64,000 nt of DNA from Nephrocerus scutellatus (lineage: Eukaryota > Arthropoda > Insecta > Diptera > Pipunculidae). Below the pieces are notes generated by a model. That model saw only the letters and a program-made list of their open reading frames with translations. It made no database searches and was not told the origin of the DNA. Location: the NCBI GenBank assembly GCA_947095585.1, contig OX352763.1, positions 22,803,462 to 22,867,461 on the forward strand, in the 5' to 3' direction. The position numbers and the translations under genes were made by a program. This document shows positions 12,065 through 23,899 of the stretch, piece after piece. The first letter of the stretch is position 1; every line of letters starts with the position of its first letter.

Positions 12065-14219
12065 GGGTCATCTATTTTGTGGTTTCAAAAGTAAAGTAAA
12101 AGTAAGTAAATCAGGAGAATATGGCAGATAACACAGAATGCTTTAGAATTGCAGGTGGCCGTAACTATCTCTGACTGTTGGAAGTGCAATCAAACCGTGG
12201 TGGCCGTTGGTAATTTTCCTCCAATACAGAAAAAGCTAAATCATCGGATCAGTCCCTTCAAAGTAAGTTTGGCGTGAGGCCAACAACCTCGCATGTATAA
12301 AACCTCATTACGCAACCACAAATCAGCCTCGAATACACTGATGAACGACGAGGACCACGGCAACGAAAACGACTAAACGATTTTAGATTTTTCTCATGGA
12401 ACGTACGCTCACAGTATAGAGCTCGAGCTGAACAGCAGCTAGCCGATACCCAGTCCAAATATGATGCTGACATAACATCAATTCAGGAGATGCTGTGGAC
12501 GGGGAATGGTGTCCTACAAAAATCAGAGTATGACATACAGCTGTAATGCAAGATATCATGTGCTCGGGGTGGGGTTTCTAATCAGCAAAAGAATGAAACC
12601 AACCGTTATCGGCTTTAAAGCTGTAAATGAACGGCTATGCACATAAAAACATAAGCCTCATAGACGTTCACGCACCTAAGAGGATTCCCCAGATGATGAA
12701 AAAGAAGAATTCTTTGAACCAGTCGAACGGGAATCCCATACCTGTGCTCAGTATGACGTAAAAACCATTCTGAGCAATATGGATGCCAAAATAGGTAGGT
12801 AGTCAGAATTCAGGCAGTACATTAGCACCCATAGCTTACACGAGAATACTAATGACAATCGAGAACGAGTCATAGAGATGGCTGCAAGCAATAATTTGGT
12901 CGTTGGGAGTACAAGGTTCGCGCTTAAAAAAATATCCACAAAGTCACTTGGGTATCTCCTGATGGAGCCACTTGCAACCAAATAGACCGCCGCCACAACG
13001 CGAACCTGATGACGGTACGACCGTGCCAAGGTGCCATCGTCGACTTGGATTGCATCATCACGAAAGACTGCATCCGCGAATCAGATTCGAGTCAACACGG
13101 CTGCCCTTCGCAACGAAGAGACCAGAAACAACTACGGTCAAGCGATAGGACTCGCCCTAAATGTAGGGAAAGTCTTAGGGCTGAGATGTCAGATGTAGAA
13201 GAGAAATGGGACTTAAGAATACTGTCGTTAGTACTGCTGACTCCATCTTAGGCAGTAGTCGTAAAGATCGTAACGACTGGTTCGATGACGAATGTAAGCT
13301 AGCGACTGAACGTAACGTAACGTGACGTAACGTTGCGTCCCGAGCAATCATCTACAATCTCATAGAACGCGGGCACGTGAAGATGAATATAAAGAGCTCA
13401 GAAGATATGAAAAAATAGTTCACCGGCAAAAGAAAGCAGCCTGGGAGAAGAATCTCGTCCGTGAACTAAAACAGTACAGAGACCAAGGACCGCACCAGAA
13501 CTTCTACTGAAGAGTCCGCGGTATGACGAAATATAAACCGCATAGCACATACTTCAAAGACAAAGAGGGTAATCGCCGATCTCAAAGGAATCTTAAAGCG
13601 AGTTATGAGTTGTGAAATGGCCAGCTAACTGAGGAATTGGAGGCTCCACCAATGAGTGAAGACCACACTATTCTGCCGCTACTAAGCATAAATGAAGTTA
13701 GCAGAGCGATAAATCGGCTCAGAAAACAATAAGGACTTATGATTAAGACGGTAGCCCAGCGGAGCTGATTAAAATAGGATTAAATACACCAAGCAATGAG
13801 AGGGAGAATTGTAAAATTACGCATTCGGGAAACTTCTTGCGCAATAAAGCTAAAATCGGTCGTGTTGTGTGGCTTGTGACATCGTCTTGTTTTGAAACCA
13901 CATATCGTCCAAGTCAAAATCTTCAATCGCAGGCTAGAAAAAGCCTATTATCATACGACCATAGTGCTCCGCACACCTTCCTCTTTTTCGAAAAAATACG
14001 TTCCGATACAGTAGGATGATGATGAATGTCATAATCTACCTTTAAAGCGTGAAAAGTGGCCACTCAAGATTCATCGCTTTTTAACAATTTCAATGCGTTT
14101 TTCGATCAATTTTCGTAAATTTCGGACAATAGACTAAAAAATGACAATTGCAATGAAAGATATATTTTACATATCAGGGATGCCAACACTACAGTTTTGA
14201 AACCACAAAACGGATGACC
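12065..14219 (-). mobile_element. mariner-type element M1, dead, invaded by LINE family A
   Basis: Inverted ends: AGGGTCATCTATTTTGTGG at 12064-12082 and its partner ending GGATGACC at 14219. TA precedes the left end (12063-12064). Transposase remnants are on the minus strand between 14020 and 13800: a segment equivalent to VIGPYFF, then AIEDFDLDDMWFQ-like and LLRKKFPECVI-like. These are the central and third catalytic regions of the family that also includes 33461-34639 and 57169-57938. The right-hand 160 bp (14220-14060) is the 5' untranslated end shared with 33461. A LINE family A copy of about 1.7 kb (12118-13796) separates the transposase remnant from the 3' end. It is a second case of mariner carrying the same LINE family. 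Confidence 0.8.
12118..13796 (+). pseudogene. RTE-like LINE (family A), copy 2: 5' region to start of RT
   Basis: It begins with the 5' leader shared with copy 3 (GCAGATAACACAGAATGC) and the segment around FSRFRCRG. The endonuclease domain follows: QEMLWTGNGVLQKSEY at about 12486-12530, a shortened INVHAPTED region, an NDNRERVIEMAASNNLV-like block (about 12850-12900) and the GATxNQID region. The linker runs to about 13600 (YRAIIYNLIERG, KNLVRELKQYRDQGPH). The copy stops just inside the reverse transcriptase, after an INRLRKQ segment and PAELIKIG. A local GTAACGTAACGTGACGTAAC expansion lies at about 13310-13330. Numerous frameshifts make it non-functional. Confidence 0.8.
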
Positions 14220-16334
14220 ATTGTGCAACAAAAAGTGAAACATAGTGGTCACATCTGCAAACAGATTTGAAGAAAGACGATTCTCAAGACTCATTAATAA
14301 AGATATCTATGAAGGTTTACGTAAAAGAAAAAAATTAAGCTCTGTCAGCTCTGGGGGTCACGAGATAAGCAAAGAGAAACATTTAAAAGTCTGCAACAAG
14401 CTAAGCAATTAAAAAATACTCAAATATTTGGGATATGGTATAGGTGTACTATTTTTCTGCAATTTTCTTACAAAAGCCATCCAGAATGTAGGCGTAGGCT
14501 TGTTGTCGCGAGAAAGCAAACAAGTTTAACGCAACCTAAAAATGCTAACGACGCGATAGTAACAATTTGCATGAATGTACATTGTGCACGCAACACATAC
14601 TATGAGCGACAAAATGATATTTTTTTTTCATTTCTTCTTCGAATACCTGTGTACAGAACATAGATATTTGTGTATTTTATTGAAAATTGCAGTCACAATG
14701 TTACTGCGATGGCTGAGCAATAATCTATGCATGACACAGCTTAAAGCAGGAGGACGCGGTTGCCCCATGATGCGTGCTTTCCAGCAAGACCACATCGATG
14801 GTACACATTTGTATTGTATAGACAAACTATCTAGGTTGGCTAATGTTTTCATGTGCATACAAACATATTTATGTATAAATGTATCCGTGAAATAAATTTG
14901 CCCGTTTAGCTTTGAATGTCTGTCTATACATCGTTGGTTAGGTTGCGGTGCGCGGTTAGCTTCAATGCATACCACACCACAATCGTGCAACACATTTGTA
15001 CCTTCAACATTTATCTAATGAAGAGAGTCGCACTCTTCTTGTACAGGTATGTGATATTTATCTACATTTGCAAATGTTCATGAAAAAATTTTAATTTTAT
15101 TTTTTGCTTTAAAAAGTTAACGTGAGTTTCACTTGAACTAGAAAAAGCATAGTATTCAAAGCTCCCAGTGGGGCGTTTAAAGGTAGTAGACAAATAAAAA
15201 TTGCCGCATAGTGATGTGGATTCGCATATCTAATGGAAAAGAGGACACAGCGAATAACGTTAGGGAAGCATCTGAATATTGAAAGTAGCAAACAGTTTAT
15301 TTAAATGAAATAGCTAGCTACAGGTTATCGGATTTACCTTTTTCGGTCCAAATAAATATGCACAGATAAAGATACTCTACTGTATACTGTAAGCAGAGGA
15401 TATTGTGAATACTGGATTCAATTGCAAAGTTTGCGTTTGGTTCTTTGCGCGCTGACTGTTGCTGTATTTATTTCTCTATGTATGCCGCGGTAGCTTATTG
15501 GAAAAGTTTCTATTTGTGATTTTAGTTTAAATTATTTCTCTTTTGGTTTAGTTTTGAAATATTAGCATACCTATTTTGTTGCTGCAGGAGAGAGAAAATG
15601 TATTTACAGATTTTTTACTTCTATGTTTTCTTATTTGAATACGAGTACCATGAAAGTACCCGTACAAGTTTTTGTTTATCCACCACCTCTTTGGTAAATT
15701 TTATGACCAAATCGTACAAAGTGCACCCATAGTAGGATATAATAAAATTGTTTCAAACTTCAAAAAGGATTGTTTTAACTTGAAATTACCTGAACTGTTT
15801 TCCTTGTCTGCACCTATAACTGTTTATACAGTTATTGAACTCATAAAGTATCTGGTTTTTTGTATGCGATATGGCTCATGATATACAATATTTACTTGTT
15901 TTTGGACGGAATGTTGTTCATATAGCAAAAACGCTTAAAAATCGGTAAAGAATTGTACTGATTGATTGTGCTTTTAGTTGAATTTTAAAACAATTTAGCT
16001 CAGAAAAGTAGAAAAAAGCTATTTACATAAAGTACATAAAGTTTCACTTAGGTGCTATTATGAAATATAACAAAACTTCGTTCTCACAAAAGCTAAAGTT
16101 CTAAAGCAACCAACTTTTATATTACCTTTGTTTTGGGATGTTCATACCAAAACTGTGGCTCTATTGGTTTCGTTTTAATTTTTTTGTGTAATAGCAGAAG
16201 AGCTGCCATGTGTTTCATAGTGAGAAACTAGCGGTTATATATTGATAGAATAAATATCTAACAATGATATTTCTCTTTTTGTCGACAGTCAGCTAAATTC
16301 GCTTGAAATAAAAGTATATGACAAATTATAATTC
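14220..16334. other. AT-rich spacer, nothing recognised
   Basis: Overlapping open frames on both strands at 14575-14993 show no domain and mirror each other, as expected by chance. The motif GGTTAGGTTGCGGT at 14937-14950 resembles the 3' terminus of LINE family C2 (46733), but no LINE body accompanies it. Confidence 0.45.
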
Positions 16335-16505
16335 AGTTCAAGTTTCAAGTCGGAAACACATCGCATAAATGCTGGGGCATTGCCCACGACTCCGTTTTGT
16401 TACAGACACTATTTTTTATATTCACTAATGATCTCTTGTCTGCTACTTCTAATCTAATGAACTTTTTATCTGACGACAGCACCTTCAGCATCTCATATAA
16501 TTTTA
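16335..16505 (+). pseudogene. LINE family B, copy 3a: RT motif B-C fragment, plus strand
   Basis: A short reverse transcriptase piece reads, with one frameshift, INAGxxx then TLFFIFTNDLLSATSNL and the motif-C region FLSDDSTFSISYNF (DD present). It meets an inverted copy of the same region at 16503, forming a large inverted repeat. Confidence 0.75.
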
Positions 16506-17620
16506 GGAACGGACCTCCTCTTTGCAAATGCTATCAATGTCAGAATTTAACGTGCTTAACATACGTTGTTGTTCAAGTTCCACTTGCGAAGAAGAGGGGC
16601 GTGCAGAAAGCGTCAAATCATATGACAAGCTAAGAGTGCTGTCGTCAGCGAAAGAATGGATTGTATTAGAAGTGGCGGATAGGAGATAATTAATGAAAAT
16701 CAAAAAGAGTGTCGGAGACAAAACAGAGCTTTGGGGAACACCGGCGTTTAAGCGTTGAACATTGGATTTGAATCCGTCCAATACGACTTGAATTGAACGT
16801 TCAGAAAGGTAGTTACTAGTCTAATCAAGCAGGGCCTTATTAATTCCATAGGCATTCATTTTCGAGAAAAGAGCTTGAAATATCGAGTGCAACAACTCTG
16901 TTTTCACCAAATCTGTGATCTGCTATCTGGTAGCGTAAAGCTAGCTACGAAATGTGAAGCAAGTAGGAATGTCCAAAAAAATTTACTTCCTCTGTCCTGG
17001 AAGGGACAAACTGTCTCATACCCTCGAGGATTATGTTAGTGATCGTAAGTGGCATCCACTATTGGCGTCAAGTTAATGCTTCTAAAGAAATTATTGAGGC
17101 CATCGTGAAGCCATACTCTTCTTTTAGGACTTTTTTCTTTAACTGTGTTGTTTGACAACGAGAAATTAGCTGATACTACACAATGGTCTGAAGAGCCTAG
17201 AGGCGATAATACACGGTGTATTTGTTCGGAAAAGAGGTAAGAAACAAGTCAAGGGTATTAGCGTTCTGACTTACAATGCCTGGAAATCGAGTGGGCTCAT
17301 TCACAAGCTGAGTGTGATTGTTAAAACCTTCAAATAGCACAACATCCTTTTCTTGTGGTGTTGTTAAGCCTGAATGGCGAAGGCAACTAGGATTGTCTAT
17401 ATTGAAATCTCCCCCAATTACGATTTCAAGTAGATCAAGTGATAAAATCCTAGTTATAGAGTCGGTGAGTGCATCTAACTCATAACAAGTTGAGACACTG
17501 TCTAAATTAGGGCTTCTGTATATGAAGCAGTAGTGAATGTCATGCTTAAGCACTTTGACTTTGAGCCAAATGCAATTGGAACAATGATTGAACTCAGCTT
17601 GGGTTTGTTAAGATACATCA
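16503..17620 (-). pseudogene. LINE family B, copy 3b: endonuclease to RT motif C, minus strand
   Basis: Reading leftward, the endonuclease domain is well preserved at 17553-17197. It shows YRSPNLDS, EIVIGGDFNID (catalytic Asp and Asn), NEPTRFPG and NANTLDLFLTSFPNKYT. After a frameshift, SSDHCVVSANFS follows, with part of the linker. The RT finger and palm are mostly deleted, then FDGFKSNVQRLNAGVPQ-like and FADDSTLSLSYD (motif C) lie at 16781-16630, with VELEQQRMLSTLNSDIDSI after it. It carries the endonuclease half that copy 2 at 7340 lacks. Confidence 0.8.
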
Positions 17621-18004
17621 CTACAGATTGTAAAAATTACAGCTAGAATATCTCGAAATAAAAATCTAGAGAATTGTGAAAAGCTGTCGCAAGATACATT
17701 AGGTACTTTAAAGTCATTGGCTTTGTGGGCAGTTATTGCCAATAGACATGAATAGTTTTAGAATACTCGATCTGGCAGAGTGGCATGCAAATCGCAAATT
17801 CACTATAATTTAGATATACATATTGCACAGATATCCAACATGTGGTGAACATAAGGAAAATCATAAAGCGGCTGAAATGGCTTAGAAGAAAGCACTTGAT
17901 AACGAAGCTTGAACATATACAGAGCTTATGGACAGTTGCACGGTTAAATAGTTCTCTGAGGAAATCTAATACGGGGAAAATGTTAGTTCGATATAAAGAA
18001 CACT
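17621..18004. other. Spacer, possibly eroded LINE linker
   Basis: A basic open frame (17842-18027, VNIRKIIKRLKWLRRKH) sits just upstream of the family D reverse transcriptase. It might be the linker of that element, but I cannot show it. Confidence 0.3.
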
Positions 18005-19292
18005 TATTGTGTTTCTTTTTCCCCTAAGGGTCCATCTGTTTTATAGTTTCCCCGACGAGTGGAAGAAGGGAATGATTGTCAAGCTCCCTAAAAAAGGTAG
18101 TTTTATCGAGTGCGAAAACTGGATATTCATTTGTGCTGCAGTTGCATTTGAGCGAATTAAGGAACATCTGGAAAACACACTCGATGCCGAACAAGTAGGT
18201 TCGCCTTATTCTGCTGCGCATCATTATTGAACAGTGCGTTGAATTCCGGTCACCACTGCACCTGCTGTTCATCGATTTTGAGAAGGCGTTTGACAGTATC
18301 AACAGACAACAGTTTATTTGGCTCGCCTTGCGCAGGACAAGGTATACCCGATAAACTTATAGCTAAACTAATATTAAAGCAACCTATGATGGCTCCAAAT
18401 GTCATGTGCTGCATAGAGGAAAGCTATCTGAGGAATTCAAGATCCTAAGTGGGGCACGAAAAGGTTGCATTCTATCGCCGATACTTTTTTTGTTGGTGAT
18501 TAGCGATATCCTTCGCGCAGCTTTATCTACTGGAAACGGAGGAATTCGTTGGACTCTTACATCTCAACTGCGCTGACGACGTTTGTTTACTCTCACATAG
18601 GATAATAGAGCTGCACCAAATGACAACAAATTTGGAAAGGGGGGCAAATGTTGCAGATTTAAAGATTAATACTGCCAAAACCAAAATCATCAACCTCGGC
18701 ACTAACTCAGTAACTCAAGTTAATATTGCTGGACAGCTGGTAGAGAGAGTAGAGAGTTTCCAATATCTAGGGAGTATTGTCTCGACCGAAGGTGGAACCG
18801 GATCGGCAAACCAATATCAGTGTTTGGAATGATGTCCATGTTATGGCGAAGCAATGCGATCAGCTAAAACACCAAGCTACGACTGTTCCGTTCAAATGTT
18901 GAATCGGTACTGTTGTAAGGTGACCGCGACTATCACAAAAAGATTACAAACGTTTGTAAATAGGTGCCTACGGAACATCTTAAGGGTTTTCTGGCCTAAC
19001 CGTATCTCAAACGAATATCTTTTCCAGAGGCACAACCATTCAACGACGGAAGTGGCAGTGGATTGGTCATAAACTCCGAAAAGGCGACAGTTCCATAGCA
19101 AACTACGCAATGCAATAGGATCTGTTATCTTAGGACGGTAGAAGAACGGGTCGTCCAAGAAATGCATGGCGCTATACATTTGAGGAGGATTCACGGCAAT
19201 TGGGGAAGGAACCACACACGATAGCGCGTAGGCGTAGTAGAGGCCCTAGGACCCACAAGAGGATATAGGACATAAGAAAGAAGAAGAAGAAC
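18005..19292 (+). pseudogene. LINE family D reverse transcriptase and C-terminus
   Basis: RT blocks in order are FPDEWKKGMIVKLPKKG (about 18045-18095), FERIKEHLENTLDAEQ (18147-18195), LLFIDFEKAFDSIN (motif A, catalytic Asp; about 18265-18305), RGIPDKLIA, FKILSGAR..GCILSP (motif B; 18440-18480) and NCADDVCLLSH (motif C, both Asp; about 18560). The thumb segments are LKINTAKTKIINLGTNS and VESFQYLGSIVSTEGG (18655-18795). The tail contains VTATITKRLQTFVNRCLRNIL, WIGHxLRKG and GRPRNAW-like. At least four frameshifts and a missing segment at about 18810-18830 make it dead. An AAGAAG-rich end lies at 19277-19290. The lineage is CR1- or RTE-X-like; I cannot settle which. Confidence 0.8.
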
Positions 19293-20904
19293 TAGGGTTG
19301 AAAGCATTCTATCCTTTATTAACTAGCCAACTAGGGGACTAATAAAATGTTTTTCCCTTTAATATTCAAATGCACTATTGCAATTAATTATAGATAACTC
19401 CAAGCTCCATGGTGACGAAGTGAAAAATTTAATTTAGTATATCTCACGCAAAATCTTAACTTCGAAATAAATATAATTGCGAGCCCGAAGGACAAAGAGC
19501 AATGGAATTTTTTATATACATACACGAGTAATGAAATAAAAATTATTTTCTAAATAATTTACACCCTTTTTTATGTTAATTGCACACGAAATTGTTAGAA
19601 GTTTTCGTGTTTAACTAAAATTCAGACTTGCAACAACATTTTAATATTATCGGGTTATGTGACATTTTCTAAATTCTACTCTATTGTTATTGTTATATTG
19701 AAACATGCAACAAGCACCTGAATAGCTTAATTAGATGTGATTTTCAGCTTAGAGATCTCATCGCAGCACCGATACTTCCGTTTTTTATTTAAATTATCCC
19801 AAATTATATAAAAATATCGACATTTAATTGCAGTGCAATTTAAGAGTCAGTCTACTGGTGTACATATATATCAAAACTTGTACAAAATTTAGATATTTCC
19901 TCAATTAGATATTGCAACTCAACTTGCATGAACTGAGCTTAATGACGGGCATAGCAACAGCAGTAATACTAATTCCGTGATGGAAATCTGTCATTAAGTA
20001 AATTTTTTTTATTGTAATTATAGTAAATGTTATTTTAAGTACTTAAAGTGTGCTGTGCTGAGCTGTAAAATCTATAATATGTGTATGACTGTTTATACGA
20101 CAGAAAGTTAATGCAATTAAAGTATTAATGCAATAACAAGTATCATTCGAATGTAATTTCAGATATTAAGATATACATTCCTCAAATGCACAGGCGGAAA
20201 CATTTGACTATTCATGCATTGTATATCCGATACTATTTGGCAAGTACACCTTTAGTTAAAAAAAAAACTCAGCCACACGTTAAAGCATTGGTCTGGAATT
20301 TAGTTTCCTTTATATAACGAAAAAATCAATTTATTTACAAAACAATGCACGATTTAAAATGAAAAATTAAAATGAACCTGAAATTAAGTATGCACAGTTG
20401 ACTCCTACGTTAACGGAAAACTGCAGGCACATTATACAGGAAATGCGTGCTGATGCATGGCGTTACGTGCAGCGCAGCTACTAAATATTTCACCTTTCGA
20501 CAATGATTCTGAGAGAAGCCATTGAAAGTCCCGCTTTTGACAGATGGTGGCAGCGCCTATACATATAGTGAGTAGAAAATAATTTAATAAAAAAAAAAAT
20601 TAAAAAAAATTAACTTCCGGAACCCTGAGAACAAAATACTGTTTCCATTCACTTTTAAGAGTCAGTCATCAGTTTATGTTTATTGGTGCTTGAGAGAATA
20701 TTTAAAAAGCTGAGCTGAGTGCACTTGGTTTAGTTAAAAAAAACTGCAACTATAAAAGCGTAGTTTAAATTATTGCAGTTGTTTAAAATAAATATTATGA
20801 TGGGTCTAGTTATTCAGATGGAAATGGTTAAAGCTACATGTCGACTTCTGTTGAAGCAACTGGATCAGAATGGTTCTTTGATAGAGCAGCATTCACACAG
20901 AACA
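19293..20904. other. AT-rich spacer, nothing coding
   Basis: No coding signature. At 19479-19493 the motif GCGAGCCCGAAGGAC with A-rich flanks recurs inverted at 35832-35846 and may mark the end of an unclassified repeat. Confidence 0.45.
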
Positions 20905-21305
20905 GTCCGTTCCTGAGCTTAGGCAATCCAAACAATTAATCAGGCCCTTTTCCTTAATCTAAATAGGGATAGCATTAGGAAGCTGGTGAGTTTTCTAACA
21001 GGTAATTGTAGCTTGAAATAAAACCTTAACAAAATTGATGTGGGATCAGAGACAGCATGTAGGTTCTGCTCGGAAGATGAAGAGTCATCCGAACACATTC
21101 TCTGTGAATGCCCAGCATTACTTCGATGAAGTAGACGCATCTTTCACAAGGAAATATGCTCCACAGCATAGTGGAGATATTACGCCACTAAGGATTTACT
21201 ATCGTTCATTAGAGAGGTGGTACGTCTCTTAGAATAAATACACTCTAAGATACAATAGATATTTTAGGTCGCAGTGTCTGCCATGTGGCCTAGGGAAAGA
21301 AAAAA
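20905..21305 (+). pseudogene. LINE tail with zinc knuckle (family C1), copy 2
   Basis: Plus-strand counterpart of 10867-10279. It reads LRQSKQLIRPFS, LNLNRDSIRKLVSFLTGN, then a better CCHC knuckle than its sister: CRFCSEDEESSEHILCECPA (about 21058-21118). A 3' UTR common to both copies ends at TTTTAGGTCGCAGTGTCTGC and an A-rich tail near 21295. A TGA follows the knuckle. Only this C-terminal end is present, as expected for 5'-truncated LINE insertions. Confidence 0.8.
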
Positions 21306-21487
21306 ATACAGAAATATCGTACATATGTCTGAATGGGCTGATTCGAAAAGGATACGAAGAAGAAACTTTGCAATATGTAATAACAGCTAAGATGCGCTAC
21401 TGGCATTGAAAGATATGTCAACTCGAAGAGTATTTTGTAATTATCCATTATTCATAATATTTCAATATGGACTTTTTTTTTATCTTA
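21306..21487. other. Short spacer between LINE fragments
   Basis: No recognisable sequence. A T run lies at 21473-21480. Confidence 0.4.
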
Positions 21488-21490
21488 AAG

Positions 21491-21820
21491 GAATTAAACC
21501 TGGAGTCCTACAAGAAAGTACAAATGACATCATAGTCCCTGTAAACAGTACAGTAGCTACATTTGCTTAAAGGAATCGTAAATGAATTAAAGCTGGAGTC
21601 CCACAAGGAAGTATATTAAGGCCAATACTATATTTCCTTTTTACAAATAACATCCCAGTCCCTCCAAATAGTACAGTAGCTACATTTGCTTAAAGGAATC
21701 TTAAAGGAATTAAAGCTGGAGTCCCACAAGAAAGTATATTATGGCCAATACTATATTTTCTTTTTACAAATGACATCCCAGTCCCTCCAAACAGTACAGT
21801 AGCTACATTTGCCGATGACA
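21491..21820 (+). repeat. Three tandem copies of the LINE RT motif B-C segment
   Basis: The segment from GAATTAAAGCTGGAGTCCCA to AGTAGCTACATTTGC occurs three times. Starts are at 21491, 21584 and 21707; spacings are 93 bp (the first copy has an internal deletion) and 123 bp. Only the third copy runs on into the DD motif. It is a local duplication inside the dead LINE. Confidence 0.85.
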
Positions 21821-22059
21821 TCGTGATACTTGTAGTCGAGAAAAGTGAAGTAGTACCAACTTGAATTCTTCAAAGCTCTGTATACGATCTAGTAAATTGG
21901 ACCAAGAAATGGCGAGAGTACTAAATCTGTGCATGTCGATTTCACGACCAAAAAGACATATCCCAATTACCATCTCAGGAAGAGAAGTCCCCAACTCGAA
22001 CACAGCAAGGTATTTCGGAATGAACTTAGATGTAAAACTAAGATGGAACGAACATATAA

Positions 22060-22503
22060 AAAAAACAACCCATAAAAATTAAAATTTTTCTTGTAAATTC
22101 TCTAATCGGGGATACACACACACACACACACACTGCGTGCTCGTTTTGTGGCAAAATCGTTCACAAATGACGCAGCGGCAGCGAACAGCGCTGCTCACAA
22201 GCACAGAGCTCAGACTTTGCCGTGATCTGATGCGATGTAGCGATATTTAAAAATTGTATATTGGGGTCCCCAAGGGGCCGATCGCTCCAAATTACAAAAA
22301 GTGTTTTCCATCGAAGACACACATGTATACAAAATTTAAAGAAAATCGGGTAAATTTTGTAAAATATTTGTATGAGAGCCCCCCGACCCCGCGGCCCGAG
22401 GGGCCTAAAATTTTAATAGAAAGTGTTGTCTTGGGAGATATACATGTGTGCAAAATTTCAATCGGGCTGTAGGAAGTGGGTTAAAAATTGATCACAAGAA
22501 TTG

Positions 22504-22536
<33 letters not shown>

Positions 22537-22574
22537 GCACGGGCAAGTGAAGTTAATATAGAGAATTTAAAAAA
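22060..22574 (+). repeat. DINE-like repeat, copy B
   Basis: It opens with AACAACCCATAAAAATT, has subterminal AAATTCTCTAATCGGGGATA and a CA microsatellite (22113-22133), then a GC-richer unique part and two modules with ACACATGTRTRCAAAATTT. The GAGCCCCCCGACCCCGCGGC block follows, then the (CCAG)n array at 22504-22536, and it closes with AATATAGAGAATTT near 22570. It interrupts a jockey reading frame cleanly, which fixes both ends to within a few bases. Confidence 0.8.
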
Positions 22575-22954
22575 GAAAGTGAAGAACTTGTAAAACTCAG
22601 AAAACTATATTGGCTTATTGGTAACAGAGCATGTCTGTCTATTCACAATAAATTCCTAATTTATAAACAAATGCTAAGTCCCGTATGTACGGCTAAAAAT
22701 ACATCGAAATAATTCAACGATTCCAAAACAAAGTCTCAAGAGTCAACGCACCTTGGTACATCAGGAACTCAGATCTACATCGTGACCATAAATTCAATAC
22801 CGTAGAAGACACAATTAAAGAGCATGCAACAGTCGATCATCGAATGCTGAGGCTCCACATAAATCAGGAAGCAGCAAAACTTATCGACACAACCGGACGT
22901 ACTCTAGGACTGAAGCGCATCAAACCACAGGATCTAATTGCTGGAAGCTAAAAC

Positions 22955-23395
22955 TAGCAAAACACGACCCCGGGCTCGATGACTTCAAAATTTTTACAAG
23001 AAGAGTTGTCAATCGAAAAAACACATGTGTATACAATTTGAAGAAAATCGGTAGTTTTTTTTTTATAAAATTGGTATGGGTGCCCCTCGACACCAGGGCC
23101 CGATCACTACCAAATTTAAAAAAAAAAAAAGTGTTGTCCATCGGAGATACACATGCATATAAAATTTTAAGAAAATCGGTTAAATTTTGTAAAATATTTT
23201 TATGGATGGGGTCCACCCCGACCCCGAGGTGGACCAAATTTTAACAGAAAGTGTTGTCATCGGAGATACACATAAAATCGGGCTTTAGGAAGTGGGTTAA
23301 AAATTTATCACAAGATTTAGTGTGCCAGCCAGCCAACCAGCCACGGGCCACGGACGAGAATTTAATAAAAATGATATTTGAATTGTGGTTTTCAT
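22955..23395 (+). repeat. DINE-like repeat, copy C (partial)
   Basis: It carries modules with ACACATGTGTATACAATTT and ACACATGCATATAAAATTT, the GC-rich block GGTCCACCCCGACCCCGAGG, the TTAGGAAGTGGGTTAAAAA segment and a short CCAGCCAGCCAACCAGCC array. The opening AACAACCC end is absent, so it is 5' incomplete. Confidence 0.7.
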
Positions 23396-23402
23396 TAGAT
23401 TG

Positions 23403-23472
23403 AGTACAATGGACCGACAATCTGAGTTTTTCTGTGAGTTTTTCTGTTTGTCATCAAACAGTTTTCTTAGTC
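23403..23472. repeat. Possible solo end of a Tc1-like element
   Basis: TACAATGGACCGACAATCTG resembles the end at 35126 (TACATTGGACCGATGGTCTG), which there lies 3' of a Tc1-type transposase C-terminus. No partner end is seen here. Confidence 0.4.
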
Positions 23473-23473
23473 A

Positions 23474-23742
23474 ACAATAATAATATTTGGCGAGACAGAT
23501 TGTTGCGATTCAAGCCCTTGCTTTTCGCGACTATTCGTGTTGTGCGTATTATATTTTTGCACACAAATGGAAGGGACGTTTAAGGCCGTTTCCGAAAGAC
23601 ATTTTTATTCAAAAGCTGTTTTGTGGCAAGTTTTTAGTCTCGGACGTTTGTCAGACATTCGAGAGAGGTGGGATCGTTGGTATTTCAGGGATCCGAATTC
23701 CGAAGTCCAACCAACTACTAACCACTAGAGCCATGGCGCCCC
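23474..23742 (-). repeat. tRNA-derived SINE, copy 3 (full length)
   Basis: Minus strand: the head GGGGCGCCATGGCTCTAGTG carries a clear A box, while the B box has decayed (GGAATTCGGATCCC). The body includes CTCTCGAATGTCTGACAAAC and CCATTTGTGTGCAAAAATA. The tail reads CTCGCCAAATATTATTATTG. It shares both ends with copy 1, which defines the element length as about 270 bp. Confidence 0.8.
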
Positions 23743-23899
23743 TAACAACATATACTTAGGTTCTTATGGTTAGGAATACACAAAACCAACAAGAAGTAGA
23801 ATAAGAGTGAACACGAGAAGAACTTTAAGTTTTCAAAAACACAGTAGATTGCTATGTGTGTTCCGGTGTGCTCACCGGTTAGAGCGATGAGTGAAGAAG

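Larger units (their letters stand above)
21488..22950 (+). pseudogene. jockey-type LINE (family E), split by DINE-like copy B
   Basis: Reverse transcriptase from motif B onward: KAGVPQGSILRPILYF, LFTNDIPVPPNSTVATFADD (motif C, both Asp; about 21795-21830), then VLNLCMSIS, ISGREVPNSNTARYFGMNLD and LRWNEHIKK (to 22056). A DINE-like repeat interrupts here. The frame continues at 22575 with LYWLIGNRACLSIHNKFLIYKQ-like sequence, then RFQNKVSRVN, TIKEHATV and the terminal LGLKRIKPQDLIAGS (to 22947). The upstream part is tandemly triplicated (separate entry). Stops and frameshifts are frequent. The C-terminal order matches jockey proper, which lacks RNase H. Confidence 0.8.

Noticed and set aside
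14575..14993. Opposed frames of 106 and 121 codons
   Set aside because: Overlapping chance frames in AT-rich DNA without recognisable domains.
22504..22536. CCAG array considered as a CRISPR-like or satellite array
   Set aside because: A 4-bp unit without spacers, located at the fixed array position of a dispersed repeat family.
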